Shown here one piece after another: positions 12,282 to 24,680 of a stretch of DNA of 64,000 nt. The first letter of the stretch is position 1. Every line of letters begins with the position of its first letter. Under the pieces are notes generated by a model. The model was given only the letters and a program-made list of their open reading frames with translations. It made no database searches and was not told the DNA's origin. Made by a program: the position numbers and the translations under genes. This DNA is from Cordilura impudica (lineage: Eukaryota > Arthropoda > Insecta > Diptera > Scathophagidae): NCBI GenBank assembly GCA_963682025.1, contig OY821519.1, forward strand, positions 144,832,394 to 144,896,393. Reading direction: 5' to 3'.

Positions 12282-13088
12282 AAAAAAACAAATTACTTCG
12301 TGTTTGACAGGATGATTTTATGTTTATGTTTAATATCTTTATTTTTTTTTACTAATATTTCTGTTTATTTATTTGAAAATGAAATAATGAATTGAATATG
12401 CTATTTAATTTTTTTATTTATATAAAAAAGTTTTTTAATTAAAGCAAAATATTTTCACTATTTCATGATTTTTATTTATGTATGACGACATTTCAACCTA
12501 AAAATTTAAGTTTTTATCGATTGGATAAACAACACAAAAATGGTTGTCGTTTAGATAACAACAACAGCTGACTTTAACAATAGCGAATATCGTTTCAAAA
12601 TTTTACTGATAATTTTGCAATTTTCTTTATTTTTACAATTCGACTATCGTTAAAAGAAGTTACTGAATCGCGGTACTGAAAAGTTATTAATATCTCCTGA
12701 ATGGCAATATTTTTTTTAAATGTAAACATTTTTAAATGTAAAGATATTTCTAAATTTAAAATTATTATTTCCGACGTTTTGATATGATTTTCTGAAACTC
12801 AATTAATATTTTCTAATTTATAATTGGAAATTTTATTTTCAGTTTTTATTATAATTGATATTTTCTTAAATTTGAATGGAAAATTTAAAAAGTGAAATTT
12901 TGTATTTATGTGAATAATAATGCTTTATTAATTATAAACAATTTTTAAAAATTAGATGTAATCGCAATCAGATATTTTATAGGTAAAGCAGAATAATAAT
13001 TCTATATAACTATGTAGAACTGTTTTGTAAGCAAAAAACTCATTGACGAACTCGGTAACTCTATTTTGTAAAGACAACAAAAAGTTAA

Positions 13089-13664
13089 CCCCCCAATCTC
13101 ACATCACACTGAAATTGTAAAATCGTTGTGTACGTATTATCAACGAAAAATTGTTCGAATTAGTCGAATCCATCGCCATTAAATTTTATGCTCAAACATC
13201 TGACTGCAATCTCATTTTTAAAATGTTGTCGAAGTGTAAACTTGAAAAAATTTGTATACTTCTCTCTCTTATTTTATTTTAAGTAGAGTTACCAAGTTTA
13301 TTATACAGGCACATGTTTGAGGGAAAATGTTTACATTTATTATTATTAGTATTATTTTAATAATAGTTAATAATATTTATGCTCTATAATTAACAAACTT
13401 GCGTTTTTGTATGCGCATTTCAAAAAATAAATCATTATAATAGATTTAACAAGTTAAAACTTTAATTACAATTTTACAGAATCCAGTAAATTTGCATTAA
13501 ATTTATAACAGGGTAACATTAATCATCGTTAGTGTCTGCCACTATTTGCACGAAAAATTTGGTGCCATTAGTGTGACCACTTCGGAAAATGTGTGTGTAT
13601 TAGTAAAAAAAAATGTGAGTGTATTGAGTTTTTCGAACTTGCAGTGTGATGTGAGATTGGTGGG
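13089..13664. mobile_element. PIF/Harbinger-like MITE, TAA TSD
   Basis: A 576-bp insertion with inverted ends sharing CAATCTCACATCACACTG (left preceded by CCCCC, right by CCCAC on the complementary strand). It is flanked by TAA on both sides (13086-13088, 13665-13667). Copy 2 has the uninterrupted site AAGTTAATATGCC near 32933, proving the insertion and the 3-bp duplication. TAA duplications fit PIF/Harbinger. No transposase is encoded. Confidence 0.75.
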
Positions 13665-14155
13665 TAATATGCCAAACTTATGTTCATATTTGTAAAAGAA
13701 TAATGAAAAAACGTATGAAATAAAAGACCAACCCGTGTATACTCTTAACATTGTTCTGTATGATATCTAGTTGAAAATATTAACATTCATGTTAAAATAG
13801 AAATAACTATTGCAAAGCTAATTAGAACAAACAAAAATTATGGCGGCATCTACTGTGGCATAGTCACGCTGAGCAAAATGAAGTGACACTCTGTTATACA
13901 AAAGAAATGTATTTTCCCCACAACAAAATACTGCAGAATTTTATGTAAATAAAATAACCGATTTATTTCTAACATGCAGTTACTATGAATATACATACAT
14001 ACATATATATAATATATGTACATTATTTGTATTATTTAATATGTGTATGTATGTATATTTAAATATTACACACAAAAAATACAACATCAAACGTTATTTT
14101 TGTGTTTTTCTCTTTAAATAAATTAATACATAAATTTTTTTGCTAAATTTACATT

Positions 14156-14780
14156 TGGGCAATTCACAACAGGTGTTGTATATTGTATGTTGTATTGAAA
14201 TACACAATACAATCATTTGTTGTGAACACTCAGTTGTATTTTCATATTGTAAAACGCTTTCTTTAGTAATTTTCGATCCAACGAGGAAAGATCGCTTCGT
14301 CGCTTCTGCTATTTTGTATAAGAGAAAACACTTGTCAGTGTTTGCTTTTTGGTCGTGAGATATACCCTGGAGTTTTAGGTACGTACCTCTTGCATTTTAA
14401 TTTATAATGAAAAAAAAAAATGTTAAATGTTTTGGTTGGTACTCAAAGAGAAAATACATACTAAAAATATAAAAATTAATTTTTATATAAATAAACTTAT
14501 CGATGTATTTGCGTTATTTGCATTATTTGCCATATTTTATTTTATAATTATTTATGCTGATAATATTCTATGTATTTGTTTTTTCTTTTTCATAAAAACT
14601 GGCATTCACTTGGAACTGATATGTTATGATACAATATACAACATTTACTAAACATAGCAAATGAAGTTGGATCGTGTATCAGATTTTTCAGTGAAAATTA
14701 CCAACAACAATTGTACACTATTGTAAAGTGATACACGATACAAGAGATACAACGATACATTACCCATTGTGAATTGCCCA
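14156..14780. mobile_element. MITE with TGGGCAATTCACAA inverted ends, copy 1
   Basis: A 625-bp insertion in HINE-A copy 1. Ends are TGGGCAATTCACAA and TTGTGAATTGCCCA. It is flanked by ATT (14153-14155, 14781-14783), with a single ACATTG at the matching place in copy 2 near 33340, so a 3-bp ATT duplication is the simplest reading. The short ORFs inside have no recognisable family. Copy 3 of HINE-A carries the same element at the same site (47576-48180). Confidence 0.7.
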
Positions 14781-15705
14781 ATTGTTTTTTTATTAACAAC
14801 TAGGTATTTTAGCATTATTTGCTTTAGATGTTGGTGAATTTTTACTCCCTTTATATTAACTCGTAGTGTCTGCTTGTCGAAAAAATTTTGGATCGATTTT
14901 AACCACTTTCCCGTGACCCAATCGATCTGAAATTTTGCAGGCAGGCTTGTGGCAATGACAGAAATGATGCCAAAACAATGGAAACTTTTAAATTTTTCTA
15001 CCAGAGTTGATAAAAAAATGTACAAAGGGTTTGTTTTTCTTATATTATTACCATAACGACCACAAAAACAACAAGTCCAGCTATGAAAACAATGCAACAT
15101 TTAGAATAACAACAAGAACAATATAAGAATATCATGTTTTTCATTTTTTTTTATTTTTCAGAGATTTCCCTGGACCTGTTCCACCGATTTTAATGATTTT
15201 TGAAGTAGAAATCTTTCCATGAATTTGGTGAATCATTCTCACTAAAAATGATCACTGTAGCTGCACTATTGAGGGCGTGATCGTGACAAGAACAACATAG
15301 AAAATTATTTTTTTTTCAAGACTTTTTTAGTTCTTCATTCAAATCTCGGGCCCTAATCGACCGATTTGGACGATTTTAAATAGCAAACTTCTCAGGATGT
15401 TAGTGAATCATTTTTATGTCAACGAGTACCCTAGCTGCCGGATTGATGCCGTCATCGTGATTTCCACAGACGGACAGACGGACAGACGGACATCGCTATA
15501 TCAACTCCGGTTGTTATAAGGATCACAAATATATAAATTTTATGGGGTCCAAAATTTTTTTTCTAATTATTACAAACGGAATGACAAACTTATATATACC
15601 CTCTGCACACTGGAGTGGAGGGTATAACAACTCTACAACAGCAACAATGACAGTCATATGTTTTTCAAATAGGAAAAAACTGTTTATGTGTTAGTTTCGG
15701 TCATT

Positions 15706-16471
15706 CCCCAGTATGCATTGAAATATTATTTCTCCAATGTTGGAGAAAAGTTAAGTTCTTAAATTGATGTCAAATGTAATTCTCAACTTGGGTTGAACAA
15801 TTTTTCTCCTTGTTTGCTTTCAACTTGACATCAAGTTGAGATTTAACATTTTTTCCAATCTTTGAGAAACATTTTTACTCTCAATTGGATATCCAACACT
15901 TTTCTCCACTTGAGACCAAACATTTTTTCAACTTGAATACGATTTGTGTTAAGTCTGAGATATTATTTAAATATGTCATAAATAATAAATTAAATTAAAA
16001 ATGCCAAAAAAGTACAAATAAATCATTGATATATTTTTAATTATTTCTGCTTTTTGTCGAATTTTTCAAAAAATGTACAACTAATTAATTCATTTATTTT
16101 TAATTCTAGATTTTAAAAAATGTACATAATATGTACATTTAATGTTAAATATGTACATAGTAATGTTAAATATATAATGAAATTAAATTGAAACATTAAA
16201 ACATTAAAATTAGTATAATATTTTTTAATACGGCAATTCCGTACCTTCCATTTGATACCGATTGGAAATATTTCTTTGCTATCAAGTTGAGAATCACAAA
16301 TTTCTCAATTTGATAACTATGAAAATCGCCATATAAAAAATGTGCCTTTTAAGTTGAGAAGACTATATTCGAACTATTGAGGGCATTTGAGAATTAACGT
16401 TGGAGATTTGAGAAATGTATTTGATCTCAAATGCACCTCAAGTTGATAGCAAACAAAAATGTTTATTGGGA
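15706..16471. mobile_element. Candidate MITE with repeated TCAACTTGA words
   Basis: The ends CCCCAGTATGCATT and (complement) TCCCAATAAACATT are imperfectly inverted, and CATT flanks both sides (15702-15705, 16472-16475). The subterminal zones are rich in CAACTTGA or TCAAGTTGA words in both orientations (for example 15782, 15829, 15842, 16283, 16437), like transposase-binding arrays. No coding capacity is visible. The boundaries are tentative because no empty site is available. Confidence 0.4.
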
Positions 16472-16740
16472 CATTTATTGTAGGGTCGTTTGCACACACA
16501 CAAAAAATAGAAAATAAATTGTCAATAAGCAAAGCAAGTGGCTTCGAAATTCGATGATGCCAGTTAATCATTTTTTGTGCACGCGGAATTTATAATTGGA
16601 GGAATTTTTTTCTCGAGAAATGTATTTTCCGTGAGAAAGAAATTCCTTGAGAATATTCATAATTGGGATGAATAACTTTTAATTGGAACTTTTTAGTCGG
16701 AATAAATCATAATTCTAGTTAGATATTGGTTAATATTTCA

Positions 16741-17275
16741 TTAGAAAAAATATTGTGGTGGCATCTACGCAATTATTGAGGCAGTCACGGAAAAATTAAG
16801 TGCAAGTCTGTTTTTTTTAATATAACAAAAATGGATTTTCCCTTTAACAAAATATGGCAGAATTCTTTATAAATGAAATGCAAAATGGAAAATCAATTTT
16901 GTGCTAATTCTTAACAAAATTAATAAAATATATATATGTATTATTATATTTATTAATATTTGTAATTTTATTTGACACAATTTCACACACAGTTTTACAG
17001 ATCAACTGTTTTAATTAGAAAAAATATTGTGGTGGCATCTACGAATTATTGAGGCAGTCACGGAAAAATTAAATGCAAGTCTGTTTTTTTTAATATAACA
17101 TAAATGGATTTTCCCTTTAACAAAATATGGCAGAATTCTTTATAAATGAAATGCAAAATGGAAAATCAATTGTGTGCTAATTCTTAACAAAATTATATGT
17201 ATTATTATATTTATTAATATTTGTAATTTTATTTGACACAATTTCACACACAGTTTTACAGATCAACTGTTTTCA
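16741..17275 (+). repeat. 274-bp direct duplication
   Basis: Two adjacent near-identical units, 16741-17014 and 17015-17275, both starting TTAGAAAAAATATTGTGGTG and ending ACAGATCAACTGTTTT. They differ by a few substitutions and a deletion of about 14 bp in the second unit. Confidence 0.85.
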
Positions 17276-18504
17276 ACTGATTTAGAAGTTTTCTGTTTTT
17301 GAAACAGTAGTGCCAATTTGTAACATTTTGTGATGTAATGAAAATCGCAGAATAATAAGTTAATACACAATAAAAAATATTAAATTTTTAAGTTTTATAT
17401 ACATATTGCAATAAAAAAAACTTTGGTAAATTTACATTGAAGATGGTCAGAAATGAATGAGAAAAAATATATAGACATTTTAGAAAAGCACATTTTATGT
17501 TAAACTTTATGCACAAAATATATGGGTTTTTGTTGTTTCGAATTTAACTGTGGCTCTAAGTGAAAAGTTTTAGACCGATCGTATATTACATCTTGAGGAT
17601 CCTCACCTAATATTTTCAAATATTTTAAATTCTTTTTAACTCATTTAACCTCATTACGAAAATAGTAAAACAGTAAATATGGAAAATCCACGCACCTCAA
17701 AAAATTGTTTTCTATGAAATAAATTAAAGACATTTCATATTATACAATTTTCTTTCAAAAATGTATCAATTATTGCAAATTTGAAATTTGACATATATTA
17801 TTTGTACATATATTTGTATAGATTTCGCAGTATGAAAAGAACTATTATTTCTTTATTTAGAATATATGTAAGTATTGCTCGCAAAAAAATGCAACATCAT
17901 GAATGAAACACATAGACGACTGCTGGCAGCAGCATTTGTAGTCGCATAGTCAGCTACTTGATTTTTCTGAATACGACAGCAACATATAATACAAATGAAT
18001 TTTTATTTAAATATACAATTACTTTTACTTATTTAAAATGCATTAGTACAACGTAAAAATAAATAAATTAGTTTAACGCCTTTTGATTATTAATGGAATT
18101 ATAGCCTTTCATTTTGCGATTTTTTTTTTAAACAAAATAAAATATTTCATAGCACTAACTTCTTTTACATATTTTGTTATATTGTCAACACTATTTTTGT
18201 TTTGTAGCCAACAAAACACACTTGCAGTTTTTTTTTCTATTTGAAGAACATATGACTGCCATTGTTGATGTTGTAGAGTTGTTTTTTTTTTTGATTTTGT
18301 TTCGTTAACTCTTTTGTATTAAAGCACCTCCAATATATGTATCCATTTTAGTTTGCAAATACAGTATATTTATAATTTATTACTTACAGCAAAAAATAAT
18401 AGAAACAATTTTATCAGTTATGCTTACGAAACTATATAAATAGACTTGAAGTTGGCTGCAAAAGCAGTAGCCTGTGTAAAGAACAAGTTAGCGACATGTA
18501 ACTG

Positions 18505-18625
18505 TTACGTAACGTGTCAGCCTTTTTTTCACATGAAAAGTATTGGGACGTTCCGGTTACGTTCGGTAACTGTTTTAAATGATTTTCATGTAAAAAAAAA
18601 CAACTGACTCGTTACGGTTACGGTT
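18505..18625. repeat. Small inverted repeat
   Basis: The stretch GTAACGTGTCAGCC...TTTTTTTCACATGAAAA is partly mirrored by TTTTCATGTAAAAAAAAA...CTGACTCGTTAC. It is an imperfect hairpin of about 120 bp, possibly a foldback MITE. No TSD is clear. Confidence 0.4.
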
Positions 18626-19975
18626 AGAAAACATTGACCTTTTATATGTATTATAATGCTATGAATGCATTTATCTTTATTTTATTTTATTTATATATTC
18701 TTTTTTTTTTGTATTGTATATTATTTTTTTTTTATTATTATTACTATTTCATTTAATTATTTTTTCTTTAAATAAATTAATACATAAAAATTTGTTTTTT
18801 AAATTATTGGTGAACTTTTACTCCCTTTATTTACTGCCTTTATATTAACTGGTAGTGTCTGCTTGTCGACAAAATTTTGGATCGATTTTTAGCCCCTTTC
18901 ACGTGAGCCAATCGATCTGAAATTTTGCATGCAGGCTCGTGGCAATGACAGAAATGATCTAACAAATTTTTTTAGTGATGCCAAAACAATGGAAGCTTTT
19001 AAAATTTTCTACCAGAGTTCACAAAAAAATGTACAAAGGGTTCGTTTTTATTATATTATTATCACAACGACCACAAAAACAACAAGTCCAGCTATGACAA
19101 CAATGGAACATTTAGAATAACAACAGGAACAATATGGAAACATCATGTTTTTCATTTTTTTTTTAATTTTTCATAGATTTACCTGGACCTGTTCCACCGA
19201 TTTTAATGATTTTTGAAGTAGAAATCTTCCCATGAATTTGGTGAATCATTCTCACTAAAAATTATCACCCTAGCTATCCTATTGAGGGCGTGATCGTGAC
19301 AAGAACAACATAGAAAATTATATTTCTTCAAGACTTTTTTTAGTTCTTCATTCAAATCTCGGGCCCTAATTGACCGATTTGAACGATTTTAAATAGCAAA
19401 CTTTTCAGGATGTTAATGAATCATTTTTTATGCCAACGAGCACCCTAGCTGCCCGATTGATGCCGTCATCGTGATTTCCACAGACGGACAGACGGACAGA
19501 CGGACATCGCTATATCAACTCCGGTTGTTATAAGGATCACAAATATATATATTTTATGGGGTCCAAATTTTTTTTTCTAATTATTACAAACGGAATGACA
19601 AACTTATATATACCCTCTGCACACTGGAGTGGAGGGTATAAAAAGTTAAAACGGCAACACTGAAAACCAAGAACAAATATTCTGTTTGAGTTATAACATC
19701 TCATTTGCAAGCCAATTTAATTGTGTAAATTTTAAATGCACATCTAGGCATATCAAAGAGATGAATTATACAGAATTGTAAACATTTTTTTTTTATAATA
19801 TCTGTATGTTTTTTATATTATTCTTATGTAATTCTCATGATATTTTTATCTTATTTTTTATATTTTTTTTCTTTGTTTTTATGTTATTTTTACATAATTG
19901 AAATTAAAAGTGTACAAATTAAAAAAAAATTTTGAAAAAAGTAGTGTAGGGAAAAAAGGGAATTGTTTTCATAAG

Positions 19976-22092
19976 CGTAGAGATTTCTGAAAAAATTTCC
20001 TGGCATCACTAGCATCTATTAAAAACCAATGTAAAAATTCACAAGACAACGCGACATAGACTTGCTTTGTTCAACAGCTTCCATAAGACTGAATGAAATT
20101 GTTGCTTACTTTACTCTTTGGTGAGTATTTTCGTTTTTGTTCGGCTGTATACATATAAGAAGCCGAATAGAGTTCGGTTTACTCGTGCTGCTATGCACAT
20201 GTTTGTGTGTTAACAAAAATATACGATATCCCAGTCATCATTTCGAAGATTGTTTTAACAAAAATTACTTTAATGTGTCTTCTTCGAACACTTTTGATGA
20301 TTAAAAACTGATTAATCACATGCGCTATTAGAAAAAGGCTAGAAAATGATTTTTGCTTCTCTTAAAATGCGTTTTATAGAAAAATTACATTAAATAAGAC
20401 TCAAAAATGAGTCGAAACTGATCAGAAAAGCGGATAAAAAGGACTTTCAAGAAGATTCGCGGGTAAGGTAATATTTAATCCCAACAAAAGAATATTTTGT
20501 GATAAGCAAAAGTTCGCATTTATGACTGTTTTAATAGCACATATGAGTCAAAAAGACTCTACATGATCATTTTTTGCATAAAGTGCTTACTGGGATTTTA
20601 TTCACTATCTGTAGAAACAGGTTTTTTAAGTAAAACAAATCTGCACACAATTTCAATTCTATTTCGTTCACAATGATACGATCACTTTGTTTACTAGCTA
20701 CCAGAAAAATAAGAAAATAGTATTATAATATAGCGTAACGATGAATTGTACTTCTCAATTAGTTTATTTTTAATGTGCCATAAGAAGTTCGGTTTGTGCT
20801 AAGACAAGCATGACTACATATTTCCCAGGGCGAAGCTTCATCATTGCACTTTGATTGAGTTGAGCTCCGCGCCTATTCATAATGTGAATAGCTCGTGTTT
20901 AAAATTTTTGGTAGTTGGGAATGGCGTTTGTGTTAAGAAAAGCATGAATGCATGTATCCCAGGGCAAGGCTCGATCATTGCACATTGATTGAGCTGAGCT
21001 GCGCGGCTATTCTTAATGTGGATAACTCTTGAAACAAAATTTTGGGAATGGCGTTTGCCTCCGTTCCCGACATTAAATAACAAATTTTAAAAATTTATTG
21101 TAATTAACGTCTTTTTTTAACATCTGAATAAAAATAGTATTTTTCTAAACACCAATTTTTTTACAGGGTAAATAAATGTTTTATGTTTTAACTACCTACT
21201 ACTTTTGAATGCACGTATGCAGGGTTTATACATGTACTAAAAATACAACTCTTAAAACCATACTATTTTTGCAACTCTAAAAATTTCAGAATTTTGTATA
21301 AATAAAATAAAATACCGATTTATTTTAATATGCGCTTATTATGGATATACATATACAGAGTATATGAATATTATTTATAGTATTTTGATATTGGCAACAT
21401 TAGTATGTATCAATTTGTAACATTTTGTGATGTTATAAAAATCGCAGAATATTGATTTTATATAGTTTCTTTTATTAATTAACTTAAATATTACACCAAA
21501 AAATATTGATGTTGATGAATTTTTATATTATTAGCACAACGACCACAAAAACAACATGTACAGCTATGACAAAATACAAAATTTAGGAAAACAATATAGG
21601 AAAACGTCATAATTTTTTTTACCTTTTCAGTGATTTCTCGGCACCTATGAAACCTATTGTCATGATTTAAAACAGAAGCCTTCTCATGATGTTAGTGAAT
21701 CATCCCCACTAAAAATGAGCGCCCTAGCTGTCCTATTAAGGGCGTTATCGTGACAAGAACACATATTCAAATAATATTTTCTCAGGACTTTTTTTACTTC
21801 TTCGCTCAATTCTCGGGTCCAGATTAACCGATTTGGACGATTTTAAACACCAAACTTCTCAGGCTGTAAGTGAATCATTTGTTATACCAACGAGCGCCCT
21901 AGCTACCTGATTGAAGCCGTCATCGTGATTTTCACAGACGGACAGATGGACAGCCGGACAGACGGACATCGTTATATCAACATCGCTTGTTATAAGGATC
22001 ACAAATATATATATTTTATGGGGTCCAGATTTTTTTTTTTAATTATTACAAACGGAATGACATACTTATATATACCCTCTGCACACTGGACA
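19976..22092 (-). repeat. Large interspersed repeat, copy 2
   Basis: Colinear with 1-2075 (shared start TAGAGATTTCTGAAAAAAT, shared internal 125-bp duplication at about 20815-21055, shared GACGGACAGATGGACAGCCG block). The right terminus stops at CTCTGCACACTGGA, where an unrelated sequence begins, so the last part of the terminal repeat is missing. No conserved ORF. Confidence 0.75.
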
Positions 22093-22294
22093 AAAGGACA
22101 TTTGTTTTGATTTCACAAAGCCTTTTCTATGTGAATTAAAACGACGAAAAATATTCTTATTGAAATTAGAAAACAGCAAAAAACTCGTAGATTTAAGAAT
22201 TTTTTCATTTCCGAATTTTTTTTTGTGATAGTGGTTTCAAGAACAGGGGTGAATATGATCGATATTTCGAATTACTTCCCATATAAAAATAGTA

Positions 22295-23600
22295 ACGGGT
22301 GATTTTTTTGAGGTTAGGATTTTCATGCATTAGTATTTGACAGATCACGTGGGATTTCAGACATGGTGTCAAAGAGAAAGATGCTCAGTATGCCTTGACA
22401 TTTCATCATGAATAGACTTACTAACGAGCAACGCTTGCAAATCATTGAATTTTATTACCAAAATCAGTGTTCGGTTCGAAATGTGTTTCGCGCTTTACGT
22501 CCGATTTATGGTCTACATAATCGACCAAGTGAGCAAACAATTAATGCGATTGTGACCAAGTTTCGCACTCAGTTTACTTTATTGGACATTAAACCAACCA
22601 CACGAATGCGTACAGTGCGTACAGAAGAGAATATTGCGTCTGTTTCTGAGAGTGTTACTGAAGACCGTGAAATGTCGATTCGTCGCCGTTCGCAGCAATT
22701 GGGTTTGTGTTATTCGACCACATGGAAGATTTTACGCAAAGATCTTGGTGTAAAACCGTATAAAATACAGCTCGTGCAAGAACTGAAGCCGAACGATCTG
22801 CCACAACGTCTAATTTTCAGTGAATGGGCCCTAGAAAAGTTGGCAGAAAATCCGCTTTTTTATCGACAAATTTTGTTCAGCGATGAGGCTCATTTCTGGT
22901 TGAATGGCTTCGTAAATAAGCAAAATTGCCGTATTTGGAGTGAAGAGCAACCAGAAGCCGTTCAAGAACTGCCCATGCATCCCGAAAAATGCACTGTTTG
23001 GTGTGGTTTGTACGCTGGTGGAATCATTGGACCGTATTTTTTCAAAGATGCTGTTGGACGCAACGTTACGGTGAATGGCGATCGCTATCGTTCGATGCTA
23101 ACAAACTTTTTGTTGCCAAAAATGGAAGAACTGAACTTGGTTGACATGTGGTTTCAACAAGATGGCGCTACATGCCACACAGCTCGCGATTCTATGGCCA
23201 TTTTGAGGGAAAACTTCGGAGAACAATTCATCTCAAGAAATGGACCGGTAAGTTGGCCACCAAGATCATGCGATTTGACGCCTTTAGACTATTTTTTGTG
23301 GGGCTACGTCAAGTCTAAAGTCTACAGAAATAAGCCAGCAACTATTCCAGCTTTGGAAGACAACATTTCCGAAGAAATTCGGGCTATTCCGGCCGAAATG
23401 CTCGAAAAAGTTGCCCAAAATTGGACTTTCCGAATGGACCACCTAAGACGCAGCCGCGGTCAACATTTAAATGAAATTATCTTCAAAAAGTAAATGTCAT
23501 GGACCAATCTAACGTTTCAAATAAAGAACCGATGAGATTTTGCAAATTTTATGCGTTTTTTTTTAAAAAAAAGTTATCAAGCTCTTAAAAAATCACCCGT
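22295..23600 (+). mobile_element. DD41D mariner-like transposon, apparently complete
   Basis: A 1306-bp element with inverted ends: ACGGGTGATTTTTTTGAG on the left and, on the complementary strand, ACGGGTGATTTTTTAAGAG on the right (14 bp identical, then imperfect). It is flanked by TA on both sides (22293-22294, 23601-23602), the Tc1/mariner target duplication. It encodes one uninterrupted transposase. Intact ends and ORF suggest recent insertion. Confidence 0.93.
22408..23493 (+). CDS. Mariner-family DD41D transposase, 361 aa
   Basis: Catalyses cut-and-paste transposition at TA sites. The N-terminal half (about residues 1-120) has the paired helix-turn-helix layout of mariner transposases (RLTNEQRLQIIEFYYQNQ, then IRRRSQQLGLCYSTTWKILR). 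The catalytic triad is visible: D159 in LFSDEAHFW, D252 in WFQQDGATCHTA and D294 in TPLDYFLWG. Exactly 41 residues separate D252 and D294, giving DD41D, a signature reported for the rosa-type mariner lineage. Usual mariner proteins are about 345-360 aa, so the length is full. The start ATG at 22408 is favoured because MNRLTNEQR opens the conserved domain. It lies 113 bp inside the left end and stops 107 bp before the right end. No premature stop or frameshift is seen, so the enzyme could be functional. Confidence 0.93.
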   Translation: MNRLTNEQRLQIIEFYYQNQCSVRNVFRALRPIYGLHNRPSEQTINAIVTKFRTQFTLLDIKPTTRMRTVRTEENIASVSESVTEDREMSIRRRSQQLGLCYSTTWKILRKDLGVKPYKIQLVQELKPNDLPQRLIFSEWALEKLAENPLFYRQILFSDEAHFWLNGFVNKQNCRIWSEEQPEAVQELPMHPEKCTVWCGLYAGGIIGPYFFKDAVGRNVTVNGDRYRSMLTNFLLPKMEELNLVDMWFQQDGATCHTARDSMAILRENFGEQFISRNGPVSWPPRSCDLTPLDYFLWGYVKSKVYRNKPATIPALEDNISEEIRAIPAEMLEKVAQNWTFRMDHLRRSRGQHLNEIIFKK

Positions 23601-23624
23601 TATTTGATACGAACATTTTTTTGT

Positions 23625-23750
23625 CTGCATGCGAATGCGACTCAAATTTAATGCTTATTTTCTATATCGGATCTAAGATTCTTTCTTCGAACTCGTGGTA
23701 TAGGATACCATAAGTCGGTTATAGTGGGTATATACTGACATACAATATTG
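23625..23750 (+). repeat. HINE-B fragment
   Basis: Carries ATTTTCTATATCGGATCTAA and GTGGTATAGGATACCATAAG, variants of the HINE-B 3' half. Truncated on both sides. Confidence 0.4.
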
Positions 23751-24598
23751 TTTTAATGTTGTTCTATCAGCCTCTTATCATTAAATACACGAAATATATA
23801 TTGTGACTTTATATCTTCTGATCTTCACGTAGGCTCTAAAATAACAGGAATAATTTTCTATTCAGTTGTTAGTAATAACATAGATTAAATCTTTAATTTT
23901 CAATTGACCATATCTTCCAGTATAATTTATGAATTTACATTTAGTTTTAATTAATTTGTATAGTTTTAATATTTCACGCTAAAAACAACCCCACAGCTTT
24001 GTTTCTATTGTCAATATAACTAATGTTTTCAGGTTAATTGACAGTTATAGTAAGTTATCGAATTATTACAACTTAACTACCGTTTTTTATGATTAAAATG
24101 TTCATATATAAATAAAACTCTGACCATTTTTTATGTGTATAATTACAAGCAAACAATATAATTATTTCGATAAATGCTTTGTGGCATTTATGTCAGGGAT
24201 ATGTATTCATTCAATATTGTCTTCATTGTACCAAACTTGGTACACCCCAATCAAATGTATAGCAAATGTCGATTTTTGGTATACTTTAGTTAAAGAATTA
24301 GTTCTTTAAAATGTCTATAACTTTTTCTAACATAACTAAATTAAACATAAAATATTTTGTACATACGACTATGTATTCAAAAGTAATGCCGATTATTAGT
24401 TTGTTTATTCCATGTTGGTCAGAGAAAGCGTGAACACATATTTTGTTTTTTTTTTTTTTACTATGATTTATAATAAAAAGCCAAAAACAGTGAATAACTC
24501 CGATCAAATATATACAATATTTGCGGCAATAAACGTAATTATGATACATTTAACGCTTTTATGGTAATAATTTATAGAGAAATCATTAAATGAATACA
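23751..24598. other. AT-rich unassigned stretch
   Basis: No supported gene, RNA or element boundary. The minus-strand ORF at 24298-24549 is low-complexity and has no recognisable motif. Confidence 0.5.
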
Positions 24599-24680
24599 TA
24601 TATCGCACATGTACCGCTAAAGTGAGTCAACTCAAAATTTACAACTTTTCAGTAGAGGCAAGAAACTTTTTTTTTATATT

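Larger units (their letters stand above)
10621..15627 (-). mobile_element. HINE-A copy 1 (rolling-circle-like repeat with three insertions)
   Basis: Read on the minus strand, it begins TTATACCCTCCACTCCAG, carries CCGTCTGTCCGTCTGTCCGT near 15470, and ends GTGGAGGGTATCAAAG, hairpin ATTCGGC-ACA-GCCGAAT, TTTAACACTCTTACTTGTT. The 5' word ATACCCTCCAC is complementary to the 3' word GTGGAGGGTAT just before the hairpin. This is the subterminal-inverted-repeat plus 3' stem-loop plan described for Drosophila DINE-1/Helentron-associated elements. Without its three insertions (11485-12281, 13089-13664, 14156-14780) the body is about 3.0 kb, like copy 2. No coding sequence is conserved among copies. Confidence 0.7.
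15628..19641 (-). repeat. Diverged HINE-A relative
   Basis: The right end (about 18760-19641) matches the 5' part of HINE-A, including GTAGTGTCTGCTTGTCGA, the ACGGACAGACGGACAGACGG block (about 19485-19505) and the GGAGGGTATA terminus. Further left, GTGGTGGCATCTACG...GGCAGTCACG and TTGTGATGT...AAAATCGCAGAATA also echo HINE-A and the 1-2075 repeat. The left limit is unclear and other elements interrupt it. No gene is seen. Confidence 0.5.

Noticed and set aside
14648..15100. 150-residue minus-strand ORF spanning a MITE border
   Set aside because: It crosses the end of the 14156-14780 MITE into HINE-A. The matching ORFs in copies 2 and 3 are truncated differently, so it is not conserved as protein.
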